Shown here one piece after another: positions 36,799 through 44,904 of a stretch of DNA of 64,000 nt. Under the pieces are notes generated by a model. It did not search any database. It was not told the origin of the DNA and saw only the letters and a program-made list of their open reading frames with translations. Each line of letters starts with the position of its first letter. Positions within the stretch are counted from its first letter, which is position 1. Both the position numbers and the translations under genes were made by a program. This DNA comes from Pseudomonas grimontii. GTDB lineage: Bacteria; Pseudomonadota; Gammaproteobacteria; Pseudomonadales; Pseudomonadaceae. The DNA is taken from contig NZ_VFES01000003.1 of assembly GCF_007858185.1 (NCBI RefSeq), positions 248,001-312,000 on the forward strand, written 5' to 3'.

Positions 36799-38061
36799 AT
36801 GTTTTCTAATGTGGTAGCTCTCTACCGCGCCATTGGAGCGCCCACCATTGAGGACGGAGTCATCCGCTATGAGGGGATGCCAACGCCCGACATTATCGGT
36901 GCGTTGCGAATGTGCGATGGCCTGCCCGCAGCCTATGGCAAGTTCGAGCATTGCTCTGAAGAAGCAGACTCTCTCGATATTGAGTTTCGCTTGCCATCGA
37001 ACGAGTCTGGCCGGTTCTACGCGAACCTAGGCGAGTTTGTCGCTCGCAATGGCTCATTGGGCAAGGGGCAATTCCCGAGCAACGTATACATTGTTGAGCT
37101 CTGTTGGGCAGATAGCGATGACATCGAGCCTCCGGCGATTAAGGCGCTCAGGCGCGTCTGCCGGCTCATCGAGCTGCTTGCACTGCTAGCGATCGGTGTC
37201 GACAAAGACAGCAGCCAAGATGGTTTTAATCTGTTCTTTGCCTTGCCTCCCGATGGGGCTAAGCCTCCGAGAACTTTTCTGTTACCTACCCAGGTTGACG
37301 TCAAGGTCCTTGACTATGAGCTCAATCACCTGAGCTTGTTGGAAGAAATACTCAATCGAAAAAACGAAAATAAGGCACACCTCTCCGAACGAAAATTAAT
37401 GATTCGGATGGCGGTGGCTAGCGTCATCGAGAAGTTTGAGAGCGAGCCCAATCTGTTCTTGGTGATCGTGCGGGAGTGGCGGGAGGTCCTCGCCACATAC
37501 CGCGCTAATCTGCAAACCTACGTCTATAGCTTCTCGTTTGAGCGGGCCCGGCGGGAGGTGGCCCAAGCTGAAATCGACTATGGCACGAAGCTTAGCGGGG
37601 TGCTGGGCGACATCGCCGGCAAGATGCTCGCCCTGCCGATATCGCTAGCGGGTTTGGTCGTGCTGGAGAAAACAACCTCAAGATTCGAAGGTTTTATCCT
37701 TGTCCTTGGGTTGGCAGCGGTTTCTGTGGTTCTGCTTGCAATCCTTCACAACCAAATGCTGCAAACGGAGCGCCTCCTACACAGCTTCAATGTCATTTTC
37801 GATGATTTCAAGGACAAGATAAAAACATATCCCCCGAAACTTCAGGGGCTGCTCAGGATCACCATCGATCAAGTCGACAAGCAAGGCCTAACCCTCACCA
37901 GGACCTTTCGGTTGCTGAAGGGGTTGTCCCTGCTTCCAATCGTCGGTGCTTTGCTGCTAGCCGCGATAAAATACCGGGACGATTTCTTATGGCTGTTAAA
38001 GGCTATCCTAGCGATGGTATTTTCGGTACTCAACGTAGCCCCTAATATTCTCAGCCTATAA
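36799..38061 (+). CDS. Unknown protein with C-terminal membrane domain, partner of NA37 protein
   Basis: 420 aa starting 2 bp after the NA37 stop. Residues 1-190 are soluble and of no family I recognise (NVVALYRAIGAPTIEDGVIRYEG, YIVELCWADSDDIEPP). Residues 190-270 are mostly helical and charged. The C-terminus has hydrophobic segments at about 270-290, 297-318, 367-383 and 390-415, separated by an amphipathic stretch. The architecture of a soluble sensor-like region plus a small membrane domain is what one sees in membrane-acting effectors of defence systems. That role is inference; an envelope or partition function is possible. Confidence 0.75.
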   Translation: MFSNVVALYRAIGAPTIEDGVIRYEGMPTPDIIGALRMCDGLPAAYGKFEHCSEEADSLDIEFRLPSNESGRFYANLGEFVARNGSLGKGQFPSNVYIVELCWADSDDIEPPAIKALRRVCRLIELLALLAIGVDKDSSQDGFNLFFALPPDGAKPPRTFLLPTQVDVKVLDYELNHLSLLEEILNRKNENKAHLSERKLMIRMAVASVIEKFESEPNLFLVIVREWREVLATYRANLQTYVYSFSFERARREVAQAEIDYGTKLSGVLGDIAGKMLALPISLAGLVVLEKTTSRFEGFILVLGLAAVSVVLLAILHNQMLQTERLLHSFNVIFDDFKDKIKTYPPKLQGLLRITIDQVDKQGLTLTRTFRLLKGLSLLPIVGALLLAAIKYRDDFLWLLKAILAMVFSVLNVAPNILSL

Positions 38062-38379
38062 GGCTTTTGTAACACGTTCCTCGTCTCATCTTACTGCGCT
38101 CAAACCACTCATCCATATGGAGCAGTCCAAGCAGCTGTCCATAATATAGATGAGATGTATCTTTAATAAAAAATACTTGGGTATTTCGTGAGAAACTCGA
38201 GTTGATCTTTAATGCTTATCTGACATATTCAGCCTACTCCGCCAATAAGTTAAAATTCTAATAGTCGAGCTCACCAGTGCTGAGGGACACCTTACGCATA
38301 TGTAATATTCGCGGCAGCTTTCTGAAAGGCATCACTGGTTATCCTCTAGTCAGAAGTAAGTGAACACTAGGAGAAAATC

Positions 38380-38721
38380 ATGAAATTCATGAAATCACTA
38401 AAAGCTTTTTTTGCCGTTTCCATCTTGACCTTGTCTTCTTTGGCCATGGCTGAAGGCGGTGGTGACCGTGTTTATGGTCGAATGATGCAAGAGAACCAGA
38501 AGGCGATGGAACAGTACGCCTTAGAAAATGGAAAGACGACACCTGAAGTTGTTCATTATGAATATGGAATGAACCTCGATGTCCAGAAGGTAATCAGTAC
38601 CACTCAAGCCAATAAAACCTGTGGCGTAGCTCCTTCGCGCATGACCTATGAAGATTCGGCGGGCAAGCTCAACACCCTGGAATACAAGGTTATGGGTACT
38701 AACTGCCCTCACGGAAGCTAG
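38380..38721 (+). CDS. Periplasmic PtrA-type / DUF2790 fusion protein
   Basis: 113 aa with a signal peptide ending LAMA, then AEGGGDRVYGRMMQ, the same start as the PtrA-like proteins at 53122 and 57879. The C-terminal half has the pseudomonad DUF2790 pattern: HYEYGMNLDVQKVIS, then a Cys pair in TCGVAPSRMTYEDSAGKLNTLEY and GTNCP, likely one disulphide. AGGAGA precedes the ATG. PtrA is a copper-induced small protein in P. aeruginosa, so a metal-stress role is plausible. Flanking spacers (318 bp upstream, 218 bp downstream) hold no other gene I can see. Confidence 0.7.
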   Translation: MKFMKSLKAFFAVSILTLSSLAMAEGGGDRVYGRMMQENQKAMEQYALENGKTTPEVVHYEYGMNLDVQKVISTTQANKTCGVAPSRMTYEDSAGKLNTLEYKVMGTNCPHGS

Positions 38722-38939
38722 TTAGCGTTGGCCCTAGCTGCGCCAGTTTGTTCGGTATGTTTTGAGCCTGCTTACTGTTCGCTGACATAGAAGTAATTTT
38801 CAGGTCACGCTGGAGTTATCTATTGTATGAAATTATGTCTGCCGGCACGTAGGAGAAATCCTCACGTGCTGGTGGCTTTTTATAATTATAAAAAATATTT
38901 CATAAAGAAACTCTGCCAAGCTAAAGCCTGGAGTGTTAA

Positions 38940-40265
38940 ATGAACAATAAAAGCATTTATGGTCTTTCTCTAATTGCCCTTGGCATGAGCATGGGGCAAG
39001 TTGCAGTAGCTGTGGAGCAAAAGCCTGAAGGGTTCATTGAGGGGAGCACCTTTAGTATTCTCAATCGGAATCTCTATCTCAATCGTGATTATCGAAAGGG
39101 CCAGTCAAGCCCCACGGGCAATGGTTACTCAGCCGAATGGGCTCATGGCATCATTGGCCGATTCGAATCAGGCTTTACTCAAGGTACCGTAGGCTTCGGC
39201 ATTGATGCGTTTGCAATGGAAGGCCTCAAGCTCGATTCAGGTGATGGTCGCTCGGGAGCCCGAAGCTCAGTCGATGTCTTGCCGCACAATAGCAAAGGCC
39301 AACCTGAAGACTCCTACTCAAAAGTAGGCGGGGCCGCAAAAGTGCGTTTCCTGGATACAGTCGTCAAGGTAGGCGACGTATTTCCATCGACGCCTGTCGT
39401 TGCCTATGGGGATTCCCGACTTCTCCCGGAGAGTTTCCGTGGTGCAACGTTCACTAATACCAGCATCAAAGGCCTGACCCTTCAGGGGGGCCGGCTGCAT
39501 GCGATGAGCCAACCCAATTCCAGTAGCATGCGTGACGGCTTTTCAACTTTTTACGCCGGTGCAGTAGATGCTCCATGGATCGCTTATCTAGGGGGCGATT
39601 ACACGGTCAATGAGCACGTAGGTGTGAGTCTTTACACCAGCCAATTCAAGGATGTGTGGAACCAATACTACGCGGGCACCACATTGAGCTATCCACTCTC
39701 AGAAAGCGTATCGCTAATCGGCGGCTTTAATTAATACCGAGCGGTTGATGAGGGTAAAAAACTTCTGGGAAGCTTCGATAACAACATCTGGAGCGGCAAG
39801 ACCGGGGTCAAATTCGGAGCGCACGCCGTGACCGTTGGTTACCAGCGCAATAATGGTAACGACGACTTTGACTACCTTCGCCAGTCCGACTCAATTTTCT
39901 TGGATAACTCTATCCAATACAGCGATTTCAACTCACCGAAAGAGCAATCCTTGCAGCTGCGCTACGATCTAGATATGCAGGCTTTCGGCATCCCCGGTCT
40001 CAGCTTCATGACCCGCTACGCTAAGGGCTGGGATGCGGACTATTCCAACGCGAACAGCGTGTACATGCGTCGCGGCGCGGATGGTGCCCCATTGCAGGAC
40101 CAAAAGCGTTGGGAGCGAGACATAGAGGCCAAATACGTCATCCAGTCAGGCTCTCTGAAGGACATGTCTTTGCGTGTTCGCCAAGCAACGACACGAGCTA
40201 CCGATTTCGAATCTGATTTGGACGAAGTCAGACTGATTGTCGAATACCCATTGCAACTGCTTTAA
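38940..40265 (+). pseudogene. OprD-family outer-membrane porin with in-frame stop
   Basis: One frame covers 38940-40265 except for a single TAA at 39732-39734. The protein reads SLIGGFN-stop-YRAVDEGKKLLGSFDNNIWSGKTGVKFGAHAVTVGYQRNNGNDDF without any frame change. A signal peptide, then GFIEGSTFSILNRNLYLNRDYR and the C-terminal RLIVEYPLQLL identify OprD-type 18-strand porins, which import small cationic or carboxylate solutes. At about 441 codons it is full length. Loss of a porin beside metal-resistance genes could lower metal entry, but a read error in one codon is also possible. Confidence 0.85.
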
Positions 40266-40348
40266 CGGACGCTAGCCATCGGCATCAGGTGTCCAATTGC
40301 CAAATACACCCCCGTCTCTTTGTTTCTCCTTTGGTTTAGAGACGGCTT

Positions 40349-40373
40349 AGGCGCCCTAGTGGCGCCTTTTTTT
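40349..40373 (+). terminator. Rho-independent terminator after the porin gene
   Basis: Stem AGGCGCC-CTAGT-GGCGCCT is followed by seven Ts. It lies 84 bp after the porin stop. Confidence 0.85.
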
Positions 40374-40435
40374 GTGGATTGACATAAATGTTGGTATGAC
40401 CCGGCAGTTATTACAATGCTGATACAGCCCCTCAT

Positions 40436-40835
40436 GCGCTCTCGCACAATCTATTGCATAAACAGGTTCTGCACGAGCAGGTGGTGTTGCTAACTGTGGC
40501 GTCTGAAGACAGCTGCGCGTACCAGATGATCGGCGGTTTGAGGTCTAGGCTTATGACGAATAATTTTTCCGGGTTAACCCGCACTTTGGTCTTATCGGGG
40601 AGCCTGACCTAGCCGTAGCCTTGAGTTTCTTACACTTGAATGAGCTGGATTTCTGCACGAAGCAATCCACCTACTTCCTTAGCCGCGAGACGGATATCCC
40701 GATCAAGCGTATCGGAATGGCTCGTCGGCGAGAAAGCTTGTTCACTTTTTTACTGAAGCACGTCAACAGCAACCTCAAATACTTCCATTTGCCGCTGACC
40801 GAGTGGTCGAACTGGGTGCGCAGGTTGAGATATAG
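40436..40835 (+). pseudogene. kup: Decayed 3' fragment of kup (potassium uptake) gene
   Basis: Reading from 40436 with frame changes gives the Kup C-terminal domain: [21 protein letters not shown], then [41 protein letters not shown], then NELDF...TYFLSRET, IPIKRIGMARRRESLFTFLLK and NLKYFHLPL, and after another frameshift VVELGAQVEI and TAG at 40833. This order and the terminal VELGxQVEI are Kup features. The N-terminal membrane part is absent. At least two stops and two frameshifts mean it is a relic, perhaps from an earlier insertion or deletion event. Confidence 0.82.
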
Positions 40836-40845
40836 AAGCAAACAA

Positions 40846-40861
40846 GGCCGCAAATGCGGCC
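40846..40861 (-). terminator. Hairpin ending the minus-strand nickel/cobalt operon
   Basis: A perfect GGCCGCA-AT-TGCGGCC stem lies 18 bp beyond the stop of the small lipoprotein gene. The tail on the minus strand is TTGTTTG, so it is a moderate terminator candidate. Confidence 0.55.
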
Positions 40862-40878
40862 ATGTTTTATTCAGGGTG

Positions 40879-41007
40879 TTACTCGTGTGAGTGTCCGTGC
40901 TCAGCGGTCTTGGATGTTGTTCCTTTCTCACCGCCACCGCATGCGGTCATCAGGCCAATAAAGCAAATCAGGAGCATCGAACGAATCAGCGTTGCTGGGG
41001 TTTTCAT
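40879..41007 (-). CDS. Small lipoprotein with His-containing C-terminus
   Basis: A 42-aa frame: MKTPATLIRSMLLICF... then lipobox LMTAC, GGGEKGTTSK and a C-terminal AEHGHSHE. The lipobox Cys is at residue 23, giving a mature peptide of 20 residues, a size seen for tiny metal-binding or entericidin-like lipoproteins. AAGAG precedes the ATG. It is last in the minus-strand operon that starts at 42905, with the terminator just after it. The terminal HGHSHE could bind nickel, cobalt or copper (inference). Confidence 0.65.
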   Translation of the reverse strand: MKTPATLIRSMLLICFIGLMTACGGGEKGTTSKTAEHGHSHE

Positions 41008-41100
41008 GGAATGACTCTTCAAAAAATGGATGAGATAAATGGTCTTTATCTAGGTTGATCGCTGCATTTTCGGCAATAGAACAGCCATCGCTGCTTCGGA

Positions 41101-41748
41101 TTACTGTTTGACGCTCAAGTAATCGCCGGCCGTTCTCAGTGAGATGGTCACGTCGCTATTGCTGCGGTTACGCCAAAACCAACCATGGGTGCCGTCAAAA
41201 ATGGCGGTGAATTCACCTTTGTCACTTTTGACTTGCTTGCCCTTGGTATAGCTGTGGAAGTAACCCTTTTCACCGTTGTAAGGCTCGCCATGGGTGTCGT
41301 AATTCACAGGCCCACCAGCCGCTGTCCATTCATAGCTGACCGTCTTGCCCTTCAGCACTTTCAGTTTGATTTCTGTCCCTTCACCTGGCTTGAGCGTGAC
41401 GCTCATTTGATTTGTCTTCAGAGCTGGGGGAGGTGTCGCCACTGGCGGAGTAACAGGTGTCGCAACAGGTTCAGCCTGTGCAACCTGCGAAGCTGGAGCT
41501 GGAGCTAAAGTTGCTGGTTGAGGTGGTGCTGCATCCGCCAAAGCCTCCTGGGCCAGGATGATCTTCAGTTCGCCCATTTGGGTCAGCCCCAGTGCTCGGC
41601 CCACACCCGTTGGATCAACGGCATATTCCGAAGGCATGACAACGGTCACCAGCAGGACGACCGCAGTCAACAGTGCAATGACAGTCGAACGCACCAGTTT
41701 GCGAGTGCTGGGCAATTCATTAACAGTTGGAAGCGGAGTATTGAACAT
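41101..41748 (-). CDS. Transmembrane anchor protein of metal-resistance clusters
   Basis: 215 aa: a short cytoplasmic start, one transmembrane helix (about 22-42), a long Pro/Ala-rich linker (TPVTPPVATPPPALK) and a C-terminal periplasmic domain of about 105 residues (QMSVTLKPGEGTEIKLKVLKG...THGWFWRNRS). Proteins of this pattern occur next to HupE genes in metal islands and are named transmembrane anchor proteins; their function is unknown. It follows hupE after 12 bp, so they are co-transcribed. Confidence 0.75.
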   Translation of the reverse strand: MFNTPLPTVNELPSTRKLVRSTVIALLTAVVLLVTVVMPSEYAVDPTGVGRALGLTQMGELKIILAQEALADAAPPQPATLAPAPASQVAQAEPVATPVTPPVATPPPALKTNQMSVTLKPGEGTEIKLKVLKGKTVSYEWTAAGGPVNYDTHGEPYNGEKGYFHSYTKGKQVKSDKGEFTAIFDGTHGWFWRNRSNSDVTISLRTAGDYLSVKQ

Positions 41749-41760
41749 GGTCAGAATTCC

Positions 41761-42498
41761 TTACGCAGAGACAAACAGGCCGGTGATCTGGTAACCCATC
41801 AGCAGGAAACCGGCACTCATCATGGCGACGTTGGCGGCGTAGGCGTGGCGCCAGAAACCGCCGGTGCGCCGCCAATACCCCATCAAAATGAGAATCGCGC
41901 TAAGGGCCAGCAATTGGCCGATCTCAACACCTACGTTGAAGGCGATCAGGTTCGGAATCAGGCCATCAGACGAGATCTCGTACTCCTGAATCTTCGTTGC
42001 CAGCCCAAAACCGTGGAGTAGTCCGAAGATCAACGTGGCCACCTTGGTGTTGGGTTGGAAACCGAACCAGCGCTGGAATGCACCCAGGTTATCGAGCGCC
42101 TTGTACACCACCGAGAAACCGATGATGGCGTCGATGATGTAGGAGCTGATGCTGATCTCGGTCAGTACGCCAAGCAGCAGCGTGACCGAGTGGCCTACAG
42201 CGAACAGCGTGACGTAGAGCCCCACGTCTTTCAGGCGGTAGAGGAAGAAGATCACCCCGAACAGAAACAGCAGGTGGTCGTAGCCTGTCATCATGTGTTT
42301 GGCTCCCATGTAGATGAAGGGCAGCAACAAGACGCCGGAACTTTCCTGGATGAAGCCCTTGTCTCCTTCCGCGACGGCGTGAGCCATCGCCTCGGGCATC
42401 CCGAGGAAAAGTGCAGTGACAAGTAAAAAAAACAGCAGTAGCGGGCGGTGCGATGGCGCAGTGAATGCGACAACGCCGCTCATCGAGTGCGAATGCAT
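41761..42498 (-). CDS. HupE/UreJ-family membrane permease
   Basis: A 245-aa polytopic protein with a signal-like first segment ending AMAHA and the HupE/UreJ_2 signatures GYDHLLFLFGVIFFL, AVGHSVTLLLG, LIFGLLHGFGLA and FNVGVEIGQL. The His and Asp residues in these helices are the presumed metal path; HupE proteins are nickel, or possibly other metal, permeases. Its place behind an RcnR-type operator and beside a broken rcnA suggests a link to nickel/cobalt, but the direction of transport is not known. Confidence 0.82.
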   Translation of the reverse strand: MHSHSMSGVVAFTAPSHRPLLLFFLLVTALFLGMPEAMAHAVAEGDKGFIQESSGVLLLPFIYMGAKHMMTGYDHLLFLFGVIFFLYRLKDVGLYVTLFAVGHSVTLLLGVLTEISISSYIIDAIIGFSVVYKALDNLGAFQRWFGFQPNTKVATLIFGLLHGFGLATKIQEYEISSDGLIPNLIAFNVGVEIGQLLALSAILILMGYWRRTGGFWRHAYAANVAMMSAGFLLMGYQITGLFVSA

Positions 42499-42545
42499 AG
42501 ATCAATCCTACGTTGCAGGGATCAAAGGCCGCGGTGCGGCCATGG

Positions 42546-42905
42546 TCAGGATGCGAACGAAGGACGGGGTGGACGCTCGATCAAGAAAATCGGCGGACGA
42601 GGAACGGAATATCGGCGTGCATCAACTCGTATGGACAGCTTCGGCTGTGCAGCCAAACTCAACGCGGACGTGAGCTGTGGCGTTTCGTGCTGATGGTCAG
42701 GGGTCAACGGCGAGTGGTAGTGATCCGAGTAGCTCGCGCTCGACATCTCTGCCTGCTGCTCATTGGAGTGATGGGCATCTTGCGCAATCTCCCAGGCTGG
42801 CTGTTTCGATGTCACCGACAACGTATAGGTATGCCCGGCCCAAGCCACAAACATGGCCAGAGCAAGTGCGATTACCACCGTCATTGTCAGTGTTCTACTG
42901 AACAT
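42546..42905 (-). CDS. Unknown membrane-anchored His-rich protein
   Basis: A 119-aa protein with an N-terminal signal/anchor helix (about 6-26), then a His-rich section (AQDAHHSNEQQ, SDHYHSPLTPDHQHE) and a basic Pro-rich tail (RPPIFLIERPPRP). No family was recognised. It is the first gene behind the G-tract operator at 42955 and lies 47 bp before hupE, so it belongs to the nickel/cobalt-responsive operon. It may be a periplasmic metal binder. Confidence 0.6.
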   Translation of the reverse strand: MFSRTLTMTVVIALALAMFVAWAGHTYTLSVTSKQPAWEIAQDAHHSNEQQAEMSSASYSDHYHSPLTPDHQHETPQLTSALSLAAQPKLSIRVDARRYSVPRPPIFLIERPPRPSFAS

Positions 42906-42954
42906 AGTGTTCGGCTTTCAACTCGTTTTGTGGGGCTTTGATGCGTTTGACCGC

Positions 42955-42971
42955 ATCCCCCTAGGGGGGAT
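42955..42971. promoter_or_regulatory. G-tract operator (RcnR-type) between divergent genes
   Basis: ATCCCCCTAGGGGGGAT is a near-palindrome with C5/G6 tracts, inside an outer GCATCC/GGATGC pair. RcnR/CsoR-family repressors bind such G-tract inverted repeats. It lies between the minus-strand hupE operon and the plus-strand repressor gene at 43012, so it can control both. Confidence 0.75.
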
Positions 42972-43011
42972 AGGATGCCAGCCTAATTCATTGAGGCCTG
43001 AGGCTCAAGTC

Positions 43012-43311
43012 ATGAGTGAGCAAGAACACGAACACAGCCATGCGCATACCCACCAAAGTCATGAAGCAATCATCAAGCGGCTCAAGCGGGCGGACGGCCA
43101 TTTACGCGGCATCATCACCATGATCGAAGAGGGTCGTCAGTGCGTGGACATCGCCCAGCAGCTGCATGCTGTTGAAAAAGCGGTGTGCCAAGCGAAGCGC
43201 ACGCTCATCCAGGATCACATTGATCACTGCCTGGAGGACACCGTCTCGGCGTTGAACAATGGCGAGCGCGCACCACTGGAAGCCTTCAAGCAAATCACCA
43301 AGTACCTTTAG
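43012..43311 (+). CDS. RcnR-like Ni/Co-sensing repressor
   Basis: 99 aa from the ATG at 43012, adjacent to the operator; the frame is open further upstream but runs through it. A His-rich N-terminus (HEHSHAHTHQSHE) precedes the CsoR/RcnR fold with RLKRADGHLRGIITMIEEGRQCVDIAQQLHAV and QDHIDHCLED. The Cys and His positions match the ligand set of RcnR (Cys35, His60, His64 equivalents). It should repress itself and the divergent operon until nickel or cobalt binds. It is followed after 7 bp by the rcnA-like gene. Confidence 0.88.
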   Translation: MSEQEHEHSHAHTHQSHEAIIKRLKRADGHLRGIITMIEEGRQCVDIAQQLHAVEKAVCQAKRTLIQDHIDHCLEDTVSALNNGERAPLEAFKQITKYL

Positions 43312-43318
43312 GTCTGAC

Positions 43319-44454
43319 ATGCCCAACTTCGCTGAACTCTTGCAGCAGGTGGTTCACACGCCTGGCTGTATTTTCCGAGCGCTATTCTGCTCGGTGCCTT
43401 ACATGGCCTGGAGCCGGGCCATTCAAAAACCATGATGGCGGCCTTCATCGTGGCTATCCGTGGCTCGGTCAAACAGGCCGTTTTGTTGGGCTTGGCCGCG
43501 ACGCTTTCGCACACCGCAGTGGTGTGGTTGGTTGCAATCGGCGGAATGTACCTGGGCAAAGGTCTGGATGCTCAAACCACAGAACCTTACTTCCAGCTCG
43601 CGTCCTCCGCGCTGATCATTGTGATTGCGCTCTGGATGTTGTGGCGTACCTGGCGTGGTGAGCAGATGTTCAAGTTCGAGCAAGGTGATGATCACCACCA
43701 CGACGAGCATGACCATGGTCATCATGATGAGACCCACCGAATCGATACCAGCCATGGCCGTGTTGAGCTGTCAATCTTCGAAGAAGGCATGCCACCGCAC
43801 TGGCGCCTGAAGACATTGACCGGACACGCCTGGGCAGCCTCAGATGTTCGCCTGATGACTACCCGTCCGGACGGCAGCACTCAATCGTTCTCTTTCGTCG
43901 AGCGCGAAGGCTTCCTGGAGTCGGCAGTCGATATCCCGGAGCCTCATGAGTTCAGTGCCCGCTTGAGTCTGGGCCATGCGGGTCATTCCCATGATTATGA
44001 CCTAGAATACCAAGAGCATGATCACGGGCACGCGCATTCCGAACTGGAAGGCCTGGAGTTGTCGATTGATGGCTATCAGGATGCGCATGAGCGCGCCCAT
44101 GCCAACGATATCCGCAAGCGCTTTACCAACCGTGAGGTCACCACGGGACAGATCATTATGTTCGGCTTGACGGGGGGGCTCATTCCTTGCCCTGCGGCCA
44201 TCACCGTTCTACTGCTCTGCCTTCAGATCAAAGAAGTCGCCTTGGGTGGCGTGCTCGTCCTGTGCTTCAGCATTGGTCTGGCGCTCACACTGGTTACCGT
44301 CGGTGCAGCAGCCGCTATTGGCGCCAAGCAGGCCTCGAATCGCTGGCCTTGGATGGGCGCCGTTGCGCGTCGTGCACCTTACCTGTCCAGCGTGTTGATC
44401 ATCGGTGTTGGTCTGTACGTCGGCTTTCATGGCTGGATCGGCCTGAACGCATGA
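43319..44454 (+). pseudogene. rcnA: RcnA-like nickel/cobalt exporter, frameshifted near its start
   Basis: The ATG at 43319 opens MPNFAELLQQ and then, after a one-base loss around 43345-43356, the homologous protein continues in another frame as GGSHAWLYFPSAILLGALHGLEPGHSKTMMAAFIVAIRG to 44454. RcnA hallmarks follow: two His-rich cytoplasmic loops (HHHDEHDHGHHDETH and HDHGHAHSE) and GLTGGLIPCPAA. An internal ATG at 43432 could give a 340-aa product, but without the first helix and its HGLEPGHS metal motif. RcnA exports nickel and cobalt; this copy is probably impaired unless the shift is a sequencing error. Confidence 0.82.
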
Positions 44455-44466
44455 GGCGACGTCCGA

Positions 44467-44904
44467 GTGTTTGAACTCACCAGCTACGTTGGTCTGTTCC
44501 TGGCGGCATTCGGTGCCGCCACGTTACTGCCAATGCAATCTGAAGCTGTGCTGGTCGGGATGCTGCTTTCCGACCAGTACGTCGTTTCTACGCTTTTGGC
44601 GGTCGCCACCTTCGGCAACGTGCTCGGATCGGCGCTGAACTGGATTCTAGGTCGCTCTATTGAGCGATTGCGCCACAAGCGCTGGTTCCCGGTGAGCGAG
44701 AGCAAGCTTGAAAAGGCCCGGAACTCCTACCTGCGCTACGGGCGCTGGTCGTTGCTGCTGAGCTGGGTGCCGATCATTGGCGATCCGCTGACAGTCGTCG
44801 CCGGAGTCATGCGCGAGCCACTTTGGAGTTTTCTGCTGATTGTCACCCTGGCCAAGGGCGTGCGTTATCTCGTGCTGACCGCCGTCACACTGGGGTGGGT
44901 ATGA
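44467..44904 (+). CDS. YqaA-family inner-membrane protein
   Basis: A 145-aa protein starting at GTG 44467, 12 bp after the rcnA-like stop. It has helices around residues 5-30, 40-62 and two near the C-terminus, with the motifs GAATLLPMQSEAVLVGML and ALNWILGRSIER and WVPIIGDPLTVVAGVMR, as in E. coli YqaA and the DedA/SNARE-associated group. These proteins are implicated in membrane lipid or ion homeostasis, and YqaA-like genes are common in metal islands. The stop overlaps the next start (ATGA). Confidence 0.82.
   Translation: MFELTSYVGLFLAAFGAATLLPMQSEAVLVGMLLSDQYVVSTLLAVATFGNVLGSALNWILGRSIERLRHKRWFPVSESKLEKARNSYLRYGRWSLLLSWVPIIGDPLTVVAGVMREPLWSFLLIVTLAKGVRYLVLTAVTLGWV

Noticed and set aside
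40621..40890. 89-codon open frame as a real small gene
   Set aside because: Its sequence is the kup C-terminal domain, which continues in other frames on both sides with stops.
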